64,000 nt of DNA from Halovibrio salipaludis. Its GTDB lineage: Bacteria; Pseudomonadota; Gammaproteobacteria; Pseudomonadales; Oleiphilaceae. Both the position numbers and the translations under genes were made by a program. Of the stretch, positions 17,426-25,774 are shown piece after piece. The notes under the pieces are model-generated. The model did not search any database. It was given only the letters and a program-made list of their open reading frames with translations, and was not told the DNA's origin. Positions within the stretch are counted from its first letter, which is position 1, and every line of letters begins with the position of its first letter. Location of the stretch: positions 372,001 to 436,000 of the forward strand of contig NZ_NSKD01000002.1 in NCBI RefSeq assembly GCF_002286965.1. The letters are read 5' to 3'.

Positions 17426-18276
17426 CTCGGAATCCGCCCCTGGAACTGTCTGGATAAACGCCGCCCCTGTATCCAACCATGTAAGCTCCCTAGGCCGGCG
17501 CCAACGCCAGGGATATTATAGAACCGAAGCTGCCTCTCCAACCATTCAGCTGCTTGGTTCTCCACATTGATTCTCCGAATCAATGAGTTATCTTTTATAG
17601 AGTTATTACCACGCAGCACCGAATGCTGCACCTCTATTCCGCGCTCCCATACGAGATTTGTCAGCGTATGGCTGAATTGTCCTTTCGGCCAACAGAACTG
17701 CTTGGGGTTACTACCTATTCTCGTTCTAAAAACTGATATGGAATCGTCAAGATCGGTAACGAATGCTTTTTTTACCCCTTGCCAGGAGCTCTGTTGCCAC
17801 CACTGACCATGAGAGTGAGAGTGATTTTCCAAGTGGATCAACCCCGAGTCTTTCGCTGCGAGCAACTCGGACCAACGCATCATTACCTCATCGCGAGCAA
17901 CTGGGTCCGCAGCCAACTGCATAGCCTTGGTATGAGCCGGTACCTGCCATTTTCCATCAGTCTCAAATGAGCGCTGCTCTCCCTCGCCTATCCAGGCAGT
18001 AACTATGAACCAAGTTGCGGGGATTTCAAACGCTTTCAGAACTGGAAAGGCATATACCCAGTTATCGAGCCAGCCATCATCAAAAGTTAGCATTACTGCA
18101 GGCTTATCGAGCCTCTCTTCGCCTCTTCTTAACCGGATCAGGTCATTCCCCGTGAGAACCCTGTAATCACTTTGAGCAAGCCAGGCAATTTGGCTTCGGA
18201 ACCGATCTGGTGAAACGGTAAAGGGCCCCGGCGTAGGAGAGATATGATGATACATAAAGACCGTTATTCTGGCCAT
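17377..18276 (-). CDS. Polysaccharide deacetylase (carbohydrate esterase 4)
   Basis: A 299-residue NodB-like protein: MYHHISP near the N-terminus, metal-binding TFDDGW (about 83-88), and a His motif ENHSHSHG. The absence of a signal peptide suggests a cytoplasmic or peripherally attached enzyme, or a lost leader. Similar genes in EPS loci remove acetyl groups from N-acetylated sugars. The C-terminal 16 codons overlap the sulfotransferase gene on the other strand, so the true end may have been extended by a rearrangement. The start overlaps the acetyltransferase by 13 bases. Confidence 0.82.
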   Translation of the reverse strand: MARITVFMYHHISPTPGPFTVSPDRFRSQIAWLAQSDYRVLTGNDLIRLRRGEERLDKPAVMLTFDDGWLDNWVYAFPVLKAFEIPATWFIVTAWIGEGEQRSFETDGKWQVPAHTKAMQLAADPVARDEVMMRWSELLAAKDSGLIHLENHSHSHGQWWQQSSWQGVKKAFVTDLDDSISVFRTRIGSNPKQFCWPKGQFSHTLTNLVWERGIEVQHSVLRGNNSIKDNSLIRRINVENQAAEWLERQLRFYNIPGVGAGLGSLHGWIQGRRLSRQFQGRIPSHEFSPLWRTKSLAKS

Positions 18277-18932
18277 AAAACTCTCAATCTCTTAGGGTTT
18301 GTATTCGCTGAGTAACGACTCCACCGAATCCCAAACAATGAAATTGTTAACTTCTCCCCGATGGGCTTGAAGCCTGCATTGAGATGGGCTTTAACAGAAG
18401 CAGGTCGTGAATACCATACAAGAGAAACGCAATAGCTTCTCCCTGCTCTTGCCAGCGATTCACTAGCATAGCGACAAAGAAGTGTACCGATTCCACGACC
18501 TCTCCCAGGGGGAGCGACAAATAAAGTGGTAATTTCAGCCGCGTTGGCAAGGTCGAAAAATTGTGCGGTCCTGGAGGTTGGGCACCAACATCCCCCGACT
18601 ACGGAACCTTCCGCTAAAGCGAGGAAGCAAGGGACACCGTTTTTAAACCTTGACCTGACCATATTATCAACAGCCTCCCGCGGCAAGTGTCCGACAAGCT
18701 CATCCGGTAATGCAGCAACTATCGCCGCCGTATCGGATTCTTCCGCCCGCCTGAGCTCTACTGGCACTGAAGAATCACTACCTTTCTTACTTTTAAGTTC
18801 AGAATAAAGAACGAGCCATCGTTGATAGGAAAATATACGACGTAGAGCCCTATTTGAAAGATATCTTATGTGAGAGGAACCGCGACGCAATGGATGCCTA
18901 CCCCTAGACGAGCTCACCAAGAAGAGTGTCAT
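18264..18932 (-). CDS. GNAT-family acetyltransferase
   Basis: A 222-residue protein. The N-terminal 50 residues are basic and not obviously part of the fold; the GNAT domain starts near VELRRAEESDTAAIV. The acetyl-CoA motif is PPGRGRGIGTLLC (about residues 142-154), followed by the usual YxxGF-like end (AHLNAGFKPIG). Both ends overlap neighbours (13 and 29 bases), so it is coupled to glycan genes and probably acetylates a sugar nucleotide or EPS residue. A shorter start inside the frame is possible. Confidence 0.75.
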   Translation of the reverse strand: MTLFLVSSSRGRHPLRRGSSHIRYLSNRALRRIFSYQRWLVLYSELKSKKGSDSSVPVELRRAEESDTAAIVAALPDELVGHLPREAVDNMVRSRFKNGVPCFLALAEGSVVGGCWCPTSRTAQFFDLANAAEITTLFVAPPGRGRGIGTLLCRYASESLARAGRSYCVSLVWYSRPASVKAHLNAGFKPIGEKLTISLFGIRWSRYSANTNPKRLRVLWPE

Positions 18933-20058
18933 ATAGTTGAAGGTGTTGGAAGATCATGTTTTCAAGGCTATGACGTTGTACTGCGAGATCTCTCCCCTTA
19001 ATGCCAAAGAGAGAGGCTTGCTCCGGGTCATCGAGAACACGTTGCAAACAGTCCGCCAGCGCCCCAACATCACCAACCGGATAACGCCAACCAGTCTCAC
19101 CATCAATCACAGCTTCTTGATTACCTCCAGTATCAGACGCTATTACTGGTAATGCTGCCTGCATATATTCCACTATAGAGTTCGAATATCCCTCGCTTTC
19201 TGAACAAAGGAGACCCACGTAGCCGACTCGAAGTAATTCTTTGACATCAGATCGAGCCCCAAGAAAATGGACATGATCCTCAATGCCGAGTTGCACCGCC
19301 AGGATCTCCAGATTACTATTGTCTCCCGCTCCTACAATAACGAGTTGCATTGGCCTTCCACTGTCAAGGACACGTTTAGTTGCTTGGAGCGCATCACCGA
19401 TTCTTTTTAAAGGCCTATTATTAGCGACCAGAAAGGCTATAGGCCCCTTGCTTTCATCAAATATTGAGTTCTTTACTGCTCCGCTAATAGATGAAGAGAT
19501 GTCTTCATAACCATTGTAAATAACTCGAATACAGTTTTTATCGATCCGTTCTTTTATAGATGTTATATGCTTTACCGCTTGACTATTCACCACTACACTG
19601 TTCACGTACCTTCCTGTTATCCGCAATATCTTCAAATAAAAAGGCGTATACCAATAACCCATATCCCGCCTGGAAATTATTGATCGAATACCATAAAGAT
19701 AAAAGATCGGTGGTCCAATTATGGAGGCATCATGGAAATACATATGCGCGAGTCTCACGCCCTCTCGGCGTTTACGCCGAATAAATCGTAAAAACCGGAA
19801 CCAGGTTGCCAACCGAAAAAGGCTTGAGCTGCCAAGAACATGAACCGGGCACGGTATCTCCTCGCTATTTGTGAACTGAGAACTCTTAAAAACCAAAAGT
19901 TCTGGGATATACCGATCCCTTGGAAGATACCGAAGCAGCTGAAGCAGCTGTCCCTCTGTCCCTGCATTTGGGTTAACGATACTGTTGCTGACAAACAGTA
20001 TGCGTTTGGGCCCGGGAACTCCGGCTTGATTTGAACCACGGACATTATCTGATGGCAT
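18904..20058 (-). CDS. GT4-family glycosyltransferase
   Basis: A 384-residue GT-B enzyme. ILFVSNSIVNPNAGTEGQL at the N-terminus is the usual first strand and acceptor-side loop, and SESEGYSNSIVEYMQ is the E-x7-E donor site, followed by LPVIASDTGGNQE. Its start overlaps the GT2 gene by 14 bases and its end overlaps the acetyltransferase by 29. It lies at the edge of the AT-rich block. Donor sugar unknown. Confidence 0.87.
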   Translation of the reverse strand: MPSDNVRGSNQAGVPGPKRILFVSNSIVNPNAGTEGQLLQLLRYLPRDRYIPELLVFKSSQFTNSEEIPCPVHVLGSSSLFRLATWFRFLRFIRRKRREGVRLAHMYFHDASIIGPPIFYLYGIRSIISRRDMGYWYTPFYLKILRITGRYVNSVVVNSQAVKHITSIKERIDKNCIRVIYNGYEDISSSISGAVKNSIFDESKGPIAFLVANNRPLKRIGDALQATKRVLDSGRPMQLVIVGAGDNSNLEILAVQLGIEDHVHFLGARSDVKELLRVGYVGLLCSESEGYSNSIVEYMQAALPVIASDTGGNQEAVIDGETGWRYPVGDVGALADCLQRVLDDPEQASLFGIKGRDLAVQRHSLENMIFQHLQLYDTLLGELV

Positions 20059-20926
20059 GAACTACCACACTCAGAGCCCTACGCGGATCAAGAATGCTGG
20101 CCTTCAGAAAATGAAAAAAGGCTGAAAACCGTGACCCTTGTCTCCAATAAACCTGACCAAGCCTAAAGTTCAATACCGCAGCCCTAGACCGTAGTGCTTT
20201 AGACGAGTAAGGATATCGGTTTTTCGCTCGTTCCAGAATCTCAAATCCAGTGCGCCAGCGTCTTTCAAGACCGTTCTTGCTTATTGTATCTCCATGCTTA
20301 GTGTATCTGAATACATAATCGGGGACGTAAGCAACTCTCCCAATCTCGAAAAGCCTAAGAGCCATATCATGGTCTTGGGCAGCCCTGAACGATTCTTCAA
20401 AAAAACCAGCTTGATCTAGTAGAGTTTTACGTATCAGGGCACCCCCGGGGAGGGCGATGTAGCAATCCTGTAGTAGGCGCTCGGGGTCACCTGATTCCTG
20501 ATGCTCTTCTGGAAGCGTAGAAAACAGGGAATGACCTTCTGAATCAACAGCTAAACCTCTCCCATAAACCATACCGAAATCTGGGTTTTCCTCTAAATAC
20601 TGTACTTGTTTGGATATCTTATCCTCGAAAAATTCATCGTCGCTATCCAGTATTCCAATATACCGTCCAGACGCTTTTGTAATGCCAAGATTGATAGATG
20701 CAGACTGTCCAAGGTTGTTATGGCTTTCATGTATCAAAAGACAAATTTGACTCTTTTCAGAATAATCAGAAAGAATTTCATAAGTTCCGTCTGTCGAACC
20801 ATCATCAACAACAATTAACTCAATATTGGGATAATTCTGGCGCAAGACGGAACTGATCGATTTCCTGATAAATCCTGCTCTATTAAATGCTGGTATGATA
20901 ATAGTCACTAGAGGTCGTTCTGACAT
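20045..20926 (-). CDS. Family 2 glycosyltransferase
   Basis: A 293-residue GT-A enzyme with all hallmarks: VTIIIPAFNRAGFI, IVVDDGSTDGT, DxD-bearing ILDSDDEFF and an AQDHDMALRL segment that supplies the catalytic acid region. It belongs to the same general group as the gene at 7475-8362 but its coding sequence is AT-rich. Spaced 6 bases from the upstream GT4 gene and overlapping the downstream one by 14. Probable role in repeat-unit assembly; specificity unknown. Confidence 0.88.
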   Translation of the reverse strand: MSERPLVTIIIPAFNRAGFIRKSISSVLRQNYPNIELIVVDDGSTDGTYEILSDYSEKSQICLLIHESHNNLGQSASINLGITKASGRYIGILDSDDEFFEDKISKQVQYLEENPDFGMVYGRGLAVDSEGHSLFSTLPEEHQESGDPERLLQDCYIALPGGALIRKTLLDQAGFFEESFRAAQDHDMALRLFEIGRVAYVPDYVFRYTKHGDTISKNGLERRWRTGFEILERAKNRYPYSSKALRSRAAVLNFRLGQVYWRQGSRFSAFFHFLKASILDPRRALSVVVHAIR

Positions 20927-20932
20927 TATTTC

Positions 20933-22063
20933 TTAGTTCTCAAATGAAGAGTCTATAACATCCAAAACTCTGTTAGAAACATTCTCCCAAGTATATTCTG
21001 TATTTACAGCTAAATAACCGGCTCTCCCCTTCTCTTTTAAAATGGAGGGCGAGGACAGCCATTGAAAAAGCAGTCTTGCTAACCCTTCGCTATCATTAGG
21101 CTGTATTACTTCACCAGCCTTATTGCCACTAATTATCTCCGGCATAACACCCTGCGTTGACCCGATACAGGGTAGCCCATACGACATTGCTTCTATAAAT
21201 ACTTCTCCAAAAGCCTCAATTTGAGAAGGCAAAACAAAAACCGACGCTGACTCAAAACAAGCTTTATACACCTCAAAGTCTTCCTTAACGCGTTTATCCA
21301 AAAAACCGATCACAGTAACGCCTTCTTCGCGTATATCCCATTCCCTCCCAGCCAGGATCAACTCGGCTCCAGGAATCCACTGGCGCAATTTGCGAAACGC
21401 AACAAGAACTGTTTCGCCTCCCTTTTTTTCAAATGAATGAGTAGCGACAAAAAGTATTTTCTTTGAATTATAATTTTTGCTTTCGATATCTTGAGCCTCA
21501 AACGGAGTTCCAAATCCCACATAATGAACTTTATCTTTGGGAACTGAAAAATCTTGAACAAAAGACTCAGCAAGCGTTCGGCTCATTGAAAAAATACCGT
21601 TATTTTTACGGTAAACTTGATCTTCAAAGGCTAGCGCTGAATGAATTATTTTGCTCTCAACTACGTCTGAAGGAAGTTGATTTATATAACTAATAGCGTT
21701 GTTGTCGTGAAAAGAAAAACACTTTTTACCTTCTTTTTCAGAAAAACTAGAAATATCTATATTTGAGCCAACTTGAATGATTACATCAAATTCTTGATCA
21801 ACATTTTCTAAAGCTTTCCTTGCTTTCCTGCTAGCTAGGTTGTATCTAAAAACATCAAGCTGATTTCTTGTATTCCAAACCTGAAAGTCCCAAGAAAAGT
21901 TCCGGGCTAATAATGCCCACTTCAATGGCTTTGGAAGACTCACATCGACCAAACTTGCCAACCGACCTTTTCTTTCAAGCTCTTGAAAAATCCGAATAAA
22001 AGCCGAGCCTTTCCGCTTTTGAAATTCGAGACCAGGAACCACTCCCAAGATTTTAGGTTTCAA
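20933..22063 (-). CDS. GT4-family glycosyltransferase (AT-rich)
   Basis: A 376-residue GT-B protein. The N-terminal domain is divergent, but ILFVATHSFEKKGG opens the donor domain and PSQIEAFGEVFIEAMSYG is the E-x7-E motif. It has one of the lowest GC contents in the window (stretches near 25-30%), marking it as acquired. It starts 4 bases after the deacetylase gene. Cytoplasmic; donor and acceptor unknown. Confidence 0.85.
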   Translation of the reverse strand: MKPKILGVVPGLEFQKRKGSAFIRIFQELERKGRLASLVDVSLPKPLKWALLARNFSWDFQVWNTRNQLDVFRYNLASRKARKALENVDQEFDVIIQVGSNIDISSFSEKEGKKCFSFHDNNAISYINQLPSDVVESKIIHSALAFEDQVYRKNNGIFSMSRTLAESFVQDFSVPKDKVHYVGFGTPFEAQDIESKNYNSKKILFVATHSFEKKGGETVLVAFRKLRQWIPGAELILAGREWDIREEGVTVIGFLDKRVKEDFEVYKACFESASVFVLPSQIEAFGEVFIEAMSYGLPCIGSTQGVMPEIISGNKAGEVIQPNDSEGLARLLFQWLSSPSILKEKGRAGYLAVNTEYTWENVSNRVLDVIDSSFEN

Positions 22064-22067
22064 AGCT

Positions 22068-23096
22068 CTAACAACCCCAATCGAATTTGCTGTTACGGTT
22101 TAATAATCGTGCTCCAAGCCAATCAATACCGTAAACGGTTTTCTTAAATGCGAAAAAGTCTTCACCCACTCCATGACGCCTTAGTTGATAATCGTCAGAA
22201 ATACCGAGTGAATCATAAAACGCGACCGTTGCGGCTTTAAAATCCGTTTTCTGAAAATGATCGTTAAGATTTTCTGGAACGTCTTGAGGCTGTCCGTTAG
22301 GAAAGCAAAAAGAAATAGGCTTTTTGCCTGTCTCTTGATCTATTCTTTTACTGCATTCATTGAGTTCAGTATGAATCTCAGAATCCGTCAATTGTCCGAG
22401 ACTGTAATGGTTTACCGTATGACCACCAATTTCTATTTTGTTGCGAGCCATATCACGTATTTCGTTCCAGGTTACAGGGGCGTATTCCTCTGGGGGACTG
22501 CTTGGAATGCTTACCCCAAACTGTTTAGCTAATTTATTTATTTCATTTTCTATTGATTTTCCGTTCTGCTCTAAAAGCCGACTAACCAGCTTTTTCCATA
22601 TATCATCTGGTTTCGGGGTTTTATTAGCGTCAATAAAAAGCTCGCCACACTTAAAATAAGTTATGCCAGACGGCTTGTTCTCTATACACCACCGAAGCCG
22701 GTCATGCCAAAGCCATCTCTCACCATCAACAAAAGCTGTAGCGACAAAAAAAGTGGCAGGAATATCTCTTTCTTTAAGGAGTGGATAGAAAATATTATAG
22801 AAGTCCCTATAACCATCGTCGATAGTAATTACTGATACTGGCTTTTTGCGGTTTTTTAAGAAATTTGGGTTCTTATAATTAAGTATTAATTCGCCTAGAG
22901 AAACTATTTCCGTCTCTCTCATCAACAAGTCTAGTTGGGTGCTAAGCGTCTTTTTACATATATACCCCTCTTTCTTATCCTCAGAAAAGCGATGATACAT
23001 CAGAATCCTAGGATAGGGACGCGTTAGAGAATGAGCCACGCGATAGCCAAATAACGGCCCTATTTTTTTGATAAGCCCGGAAAGGTTAAGCATCAA
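22068..23096 (-). CDS. Polysaccharide deacetylase family protein (AT-rich)
   Basis: A 342-residue NodB-type protein. YHRFSEDKKEG near the start, metal-binding TIDDGYRDF (about 90-98) with the catalytic Asp pair, and EIGGHTVNHYSLG as the His motif. A long insert (about 120-190) separates the two halves. No signal peptide is evident. It sits 2 bases after the TIG-like gene and is likely co-expressed. It could de-N-acetylate the EPS or a precursor. Together with the proteins at 17377 and 30502 it makes three deacetylases in the locus. Confidence 0.85.
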   Translation of the reverse strand: MMLNLSGLIKKIGPLFGYRVAHSLTRPYPRILMYHRFSEDKKEGYICKKTLSTQLDLLMRETEIVSLGELILNYKNPNFLKNRKKPVSVITIDDGYRDFYNIFYPLLKERDIPATFFVATAFVDGERWLWHDRLRWCIENKPSGITYFKCGELFIDANKTPKPDDIWKKLVSRLLEQNGKSIENEINKLAKQFGVSIPSSPPEEYAPVTWNEIRDMARNKIEIGGHTVNHYSLGQLTDSEIHTELNECSKRIDQETGKKPISFCFPNGQPQDVPENLNDHFQKTDFKAATVAFYDSLGISDDYQLRRHGVGEDFFAFKKTVYGIDWLGARLLNRNSKFDWGC

Positions 23097-23098
23097 TA

Positions 23099-24568
23099 TT
23101 ATTGAACTTCAAAGTTTTTTGGTTCACTCGGGAGGGACGATATTTCAATAGCATACCCATCACTATTGGGGTTGCCCTCTGAATCGAAGACATAGGCATA
23201 GACGACACCTGCTTCTGATTGCAGGACTCCCAAGTATGTCTGGATTTCAATCTGATTTGCTGACCAAGATTTTATCAGTTGAGGTTCGCAATTCCCCTTA
23301 CCATCCCGAACCGACTGAATAGTTCTAGCTGAACACAGCAATACCCGATTAAAATCTAAATCCATATAGATGTCATCTATTTCGGTAGTAAAAGGAACGG
23401 GCATAAAATCGTTAATACCCAAAAGAGCTATAGAGATCGCTTTTGGGTCACTAATTCCTTCGTCAATTACGCTTTCCTGCCACTCCTTATCCCCAATCAT
23501 GTAAGGCTCATCATTAAGAAATATCCTCATCTCTGGATCTTTATTATTTTTATAATCAGGTTTTGAGACTTCGATTTCAAACTTATTCCATCGCCCGGGA
23601 TCAGGTAATTTAGAATCGAATTCATTTAGCCAAATACTCTCCCCTGTTCCAGCTAAGCCAACATTGCCAAGAGAATACCTGTACCCATCGTTATCAGACC
23701 AAAAGCGAAGATACTTACCTCGCGGATTTAAGTAACCATTATCATCAAACTTTCCTAAAGACGGCGAATCCGGGAATCTTACTTGGGTACCGGTATTAAC
23801 CCCTGTAATCGTCTTACCTTTCATCTCATCGTTTCGGGTTACGTTTTCTGGGGGTTCAAAAAAAATCCATCCATGGGGTACGTCTCCTAAATTTGATTCG
23901 TATGAGATCAATTTTCCTTGCCCGCTAACTCCTTCAATTTCTATTGATTCACCATATTCTTCTGAACCATTGCTTTTAAATTGATCGGAGTTTTCGTCGC
24001 CCGGTATTGCATAGTAGTTAGCAAGATCAAAGGGCATCTTGAACCAATATGAAATATATGTCTTTCTGCTTTCTCTATTTACGTCTGTACCACCAATAAC
24101 AGTCGGCCAACCTAAAAAATTATTGTTACCCTTCGCGTAGTAATGCGCTTGGCTAAAAACAGTTCTTCCGGGACGTTGTTTCGTGATTCTCATACCGGTA
24201 TTGAATTTGTCATCAGATGGCGGCAGGCTGGGTTTTCCCCAGATCGTTTCAGGATCTTCGTTGGGACGTTTGATCAACTCCATATCATCAAAACTGGACT
24301 GATGTTCGTTCTTTACCCCATTTTCCCAAGCGATATCAGCGTGGTCATAAAATACGGTTGCCTCCTGACTTTTTGTCGTGAAGCCCGATCCCTGGATCGT
24401 CAGGCTCATGCCATTATCCAACTTATCACCATCTTTAGAGCTAATAGAGCTTATGGTAGGCGCCGCTAAAGCCGCATTTCCCATAGTGATAGTAACCGCT
24501 GCGACGAGAGCTAACCTGTATACGGAAGACCGTTTCTTTGGTTTGGAATCAAATATATAGGTTTGCAC
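23099..24568 (-). CDS. Secreted protein with TIG-like N-terminus and possible jelly-roll core, function unknown
   Basis: A 489-residue exported protein: a basic start, a hydrophobic segment VYRLALVAAVTITMGNA and AlaAlaAla cleavage-like site around residue 35. Residues 36-75 (PTISSISSKDGD to GSGFTTKSQ) resemble the first strands of an IPT/TIG immunoglobulin-like domain; WSANQIEIQT near residue 445 looks like the matching last strands, so a large domain may be inserted in a TIG fold. That central part (YISYWFKMPFD, RWNKFEIEV, MRIFLNDEP, EIDDIYMDLD) resembles concanavalin-like beta-sandwich domains of carbohydrate-binding or lyase proteins, but no catalytic set is recognisable. Ribosome site GGAGA. 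It is AT-rich and first of its tight run (2 bases to the deacetylase). Confidence 0.6.
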   Translation of the reverse strand: MQTYIFDSKPKKRSSVYRLALVAAVTITMGNAALAAPTISSISSKDGDKLDNGMSLTIQGSGFTTKSQEATVFYDHADIAWENGVKNEHQSSFDDMELIKRPNEDPETIWGKPSLPPSDDKFNTGMRITKQRPGRTVFSQAHYYAKGNNNFLGWPTVIGGTDVNRESRKTYISYWFKMPFDLANYYAIPGDENSDQFKSNGSEEYGESIEIEGVSGQGKLISYESNLGDVPHGWIFFEPPENVTRNDEMKGKTITGVNTGTQVRFPDSPSLGKFDDNGYLNPRGKYLRFWSDNDGYRYSLGNVGLAGTGESIWLNEFDSKLPDPGRWNKFEIEVSKPDYKNNKDPEMRIFLNDEPYMIGDKEWQESVIDEGISDPKAISIALLGINDFMPVPFTTEIDDIYMDLDFNRVLLCSARTIQSVRDGKGNCEPQLIKSWSANQIEIQTYLGVLQSEAGVVYAYVFDSEGNPNSDGYAIEISSLPSEPKNFEVQ

Positions 24569-24772
24569 TGAAACTTCTCCAAACAGAATTCTGAGGGGTC
24601 CTGGCCACGGAGGCGATCAGCCTCATCCTTTTACGCTATTTTACAGGTTTTGTCGTATAGCCCGAGCACTTATGGAAATTTTTCGTTCCCCAGGAGTTCG
24701 TTGTTGTTTCGAAAGGTTGCGCAGTGTCAGAAGAGGCAACCTGTGTCATCAACTGTAAAAGGGCACGGTTGA
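24569..24772. other. 204-base intergenic gap within the EPS locus
   Basis: No coding potential is seen. It contains a short inverted repeat GAGGC-GATCA-GCCTC at about 24611-24625 and AT-rich stretches that on the minus strand could include a -10-like TAAAAT, without a convincing -35. No sigma-54 GG-N10-GC pattern was found on the minus strand within 24569-24700. It is the longest gap among the minus-strand EPS genes, so a separate promoter for the 23.1-24.6 kb gene and those after it is likely. Confidence 0.4.
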
Positions 24773-25774
24773 TCAGGACCCAGTTGCAGAAGATAAACCA
24801 GATAAAGCACTGACGTACGCTTGTAGCTCATTGAAATCTCGGGCCCAACTTTCTTTCCGGACCTTTTTGATATTCAAGCCTCTCTCGTACAGAGACATCC
24901 CTTGCTCTCGAACGTCTTCAATCGCGGCAGCAATTTCTTGCTGAGTGTGGCCGGTGAAAGTCGCGTCCTCACCATAAAAATCTTTCAGCGTCTCCGTCGC
25001 AGATGTGATCAGTGGTTTAGCGGCTCCTATTGCTTCATAGCCCCCACAAACGAGGCACCATTCTGCAGAGGTAAGCGCCATTACGGCATCAGCCGCGACG
25101 AGTAGTTCGTCATACTCCTGATTTGAGACGAACCCTGTCAGTTCCACATTGTCCGGCATCGCAGTAGGAGTTAGGCCTACTTTCCGATAATTACCACTGA
25201 TTTGAACAGTAACAGAGTTATCTAAAAGATTCGCTGCACCAATAACCTCTTCATAGGGTTCGTCGTGTGAAAATGTGCAGACGTAGAACACGGTAAACCT
25301 GTCGGTGTTTCGTCGTGGTTCGGCTGCTAAAGGGAATTCTGGAATGGGGTCAGTTAGGATAAATGCGCGTCCTCCCTTTCTCTCTACCAGTTCCTTTAAG
25401 TAGGAGTTAGTGACAATTGTTAAATCCGCTACACGCAGGCTAAATTCACTGCAGATGATAACAAACCATATGGCTGGATTTAGGGAGAACCCTTTACCCA
25501 GACGGAAATTGGTATGTCGGTCAACAATCAAAGGGTAACGCAGAACTAGCTTGAAAAGAGCGGCTACTGCAGCCAGGACTCTCGAAGGGTTTTGAACAAA
25601 AATTATATGGTGGCGTTTTCTCCATAATGTCCCAAGCGTTTTGAGTGCCAGCAACATATGGCTTATGCCACTGGGTCCACCGGCCTTAATAACCAAGTAT
25701 TCGCTTTCTAGGCGTTTTGCCAGTTCCCTTGACCGTCGATGGTCCTCCCACGTTATCCAGCAAATTGGGCGCAT
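24773..25774 (-). CDS. GT-B glycosyltransferase-like protein
   Basis: A 333-residue protein that begins MRPICWITWEDHRRSRELAKR and has a GT4-like C-terminal half: FTVFYVCTFSHDEPYEEV opens the donor domain, and SAEWCLVCGGYEAIGAAKP takes the place of the E-x7-E motif with slightly different spacing. Its stop is close to the 204-base gap; its start shares one base with the ATP-grasp gene, so it forms a coupled trio with that gene and the CapK-like gene. It probably transfers a sugar in the same pathway that these two modify. Confidence 0.72.
   Translation of the reverse strand: MRPICWITWEDHRRSRELAKRLESEYLVIKAGGPSGISHMLLALKTLGTLWRKRHHIIFVQNPSRVLAAVAALFKLVLRYPLIVDRHTNFRLGKGFSLNPAIWFVIICSEFSLRVADLTIVTNSYLKELVERKGGRAFILTDPIPEFPLAAEPRRNTDRFTVFYVCTFSHDEPYEEVIGAANLLDNSVTVQISGNYRKVGLTPTAMPDNVELTGFVSNQEYDELLVAADAVMALTSAEWCLVCGGYEAIGAAKPLITSATETLKDFYGEDATFTGHTQQEIAAAIEDVREQGMSLYERGLNIKKVRKESWARDFNELQAYVSALSGLSSATGS

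Larger units (their letters stand above)
18904..24568. other. AT-rich block inside the EPS locus (probable horizontally acquired segment)
   Basis: Genes from 18.9 to 24.6 kb are markedly AT-richer than their neighbours. For example 21421-21480 has 15 G+C of 60 and 21721-21780 has 16 of 60, against 37 of 60 at 58201-58260. Codon choice shifts accordingly (many Lys AAA, Asn AAT, Phe TTT). The block holds three glycosyltransferases, a deacetylase and the TIG-like secreted protein. No insertion sequence, integrase or flanking repeat was found. Polysaccharide loci are commonly mosaics, so acquisition by recombination is the likeliest explanation. Confidence 0.7.
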
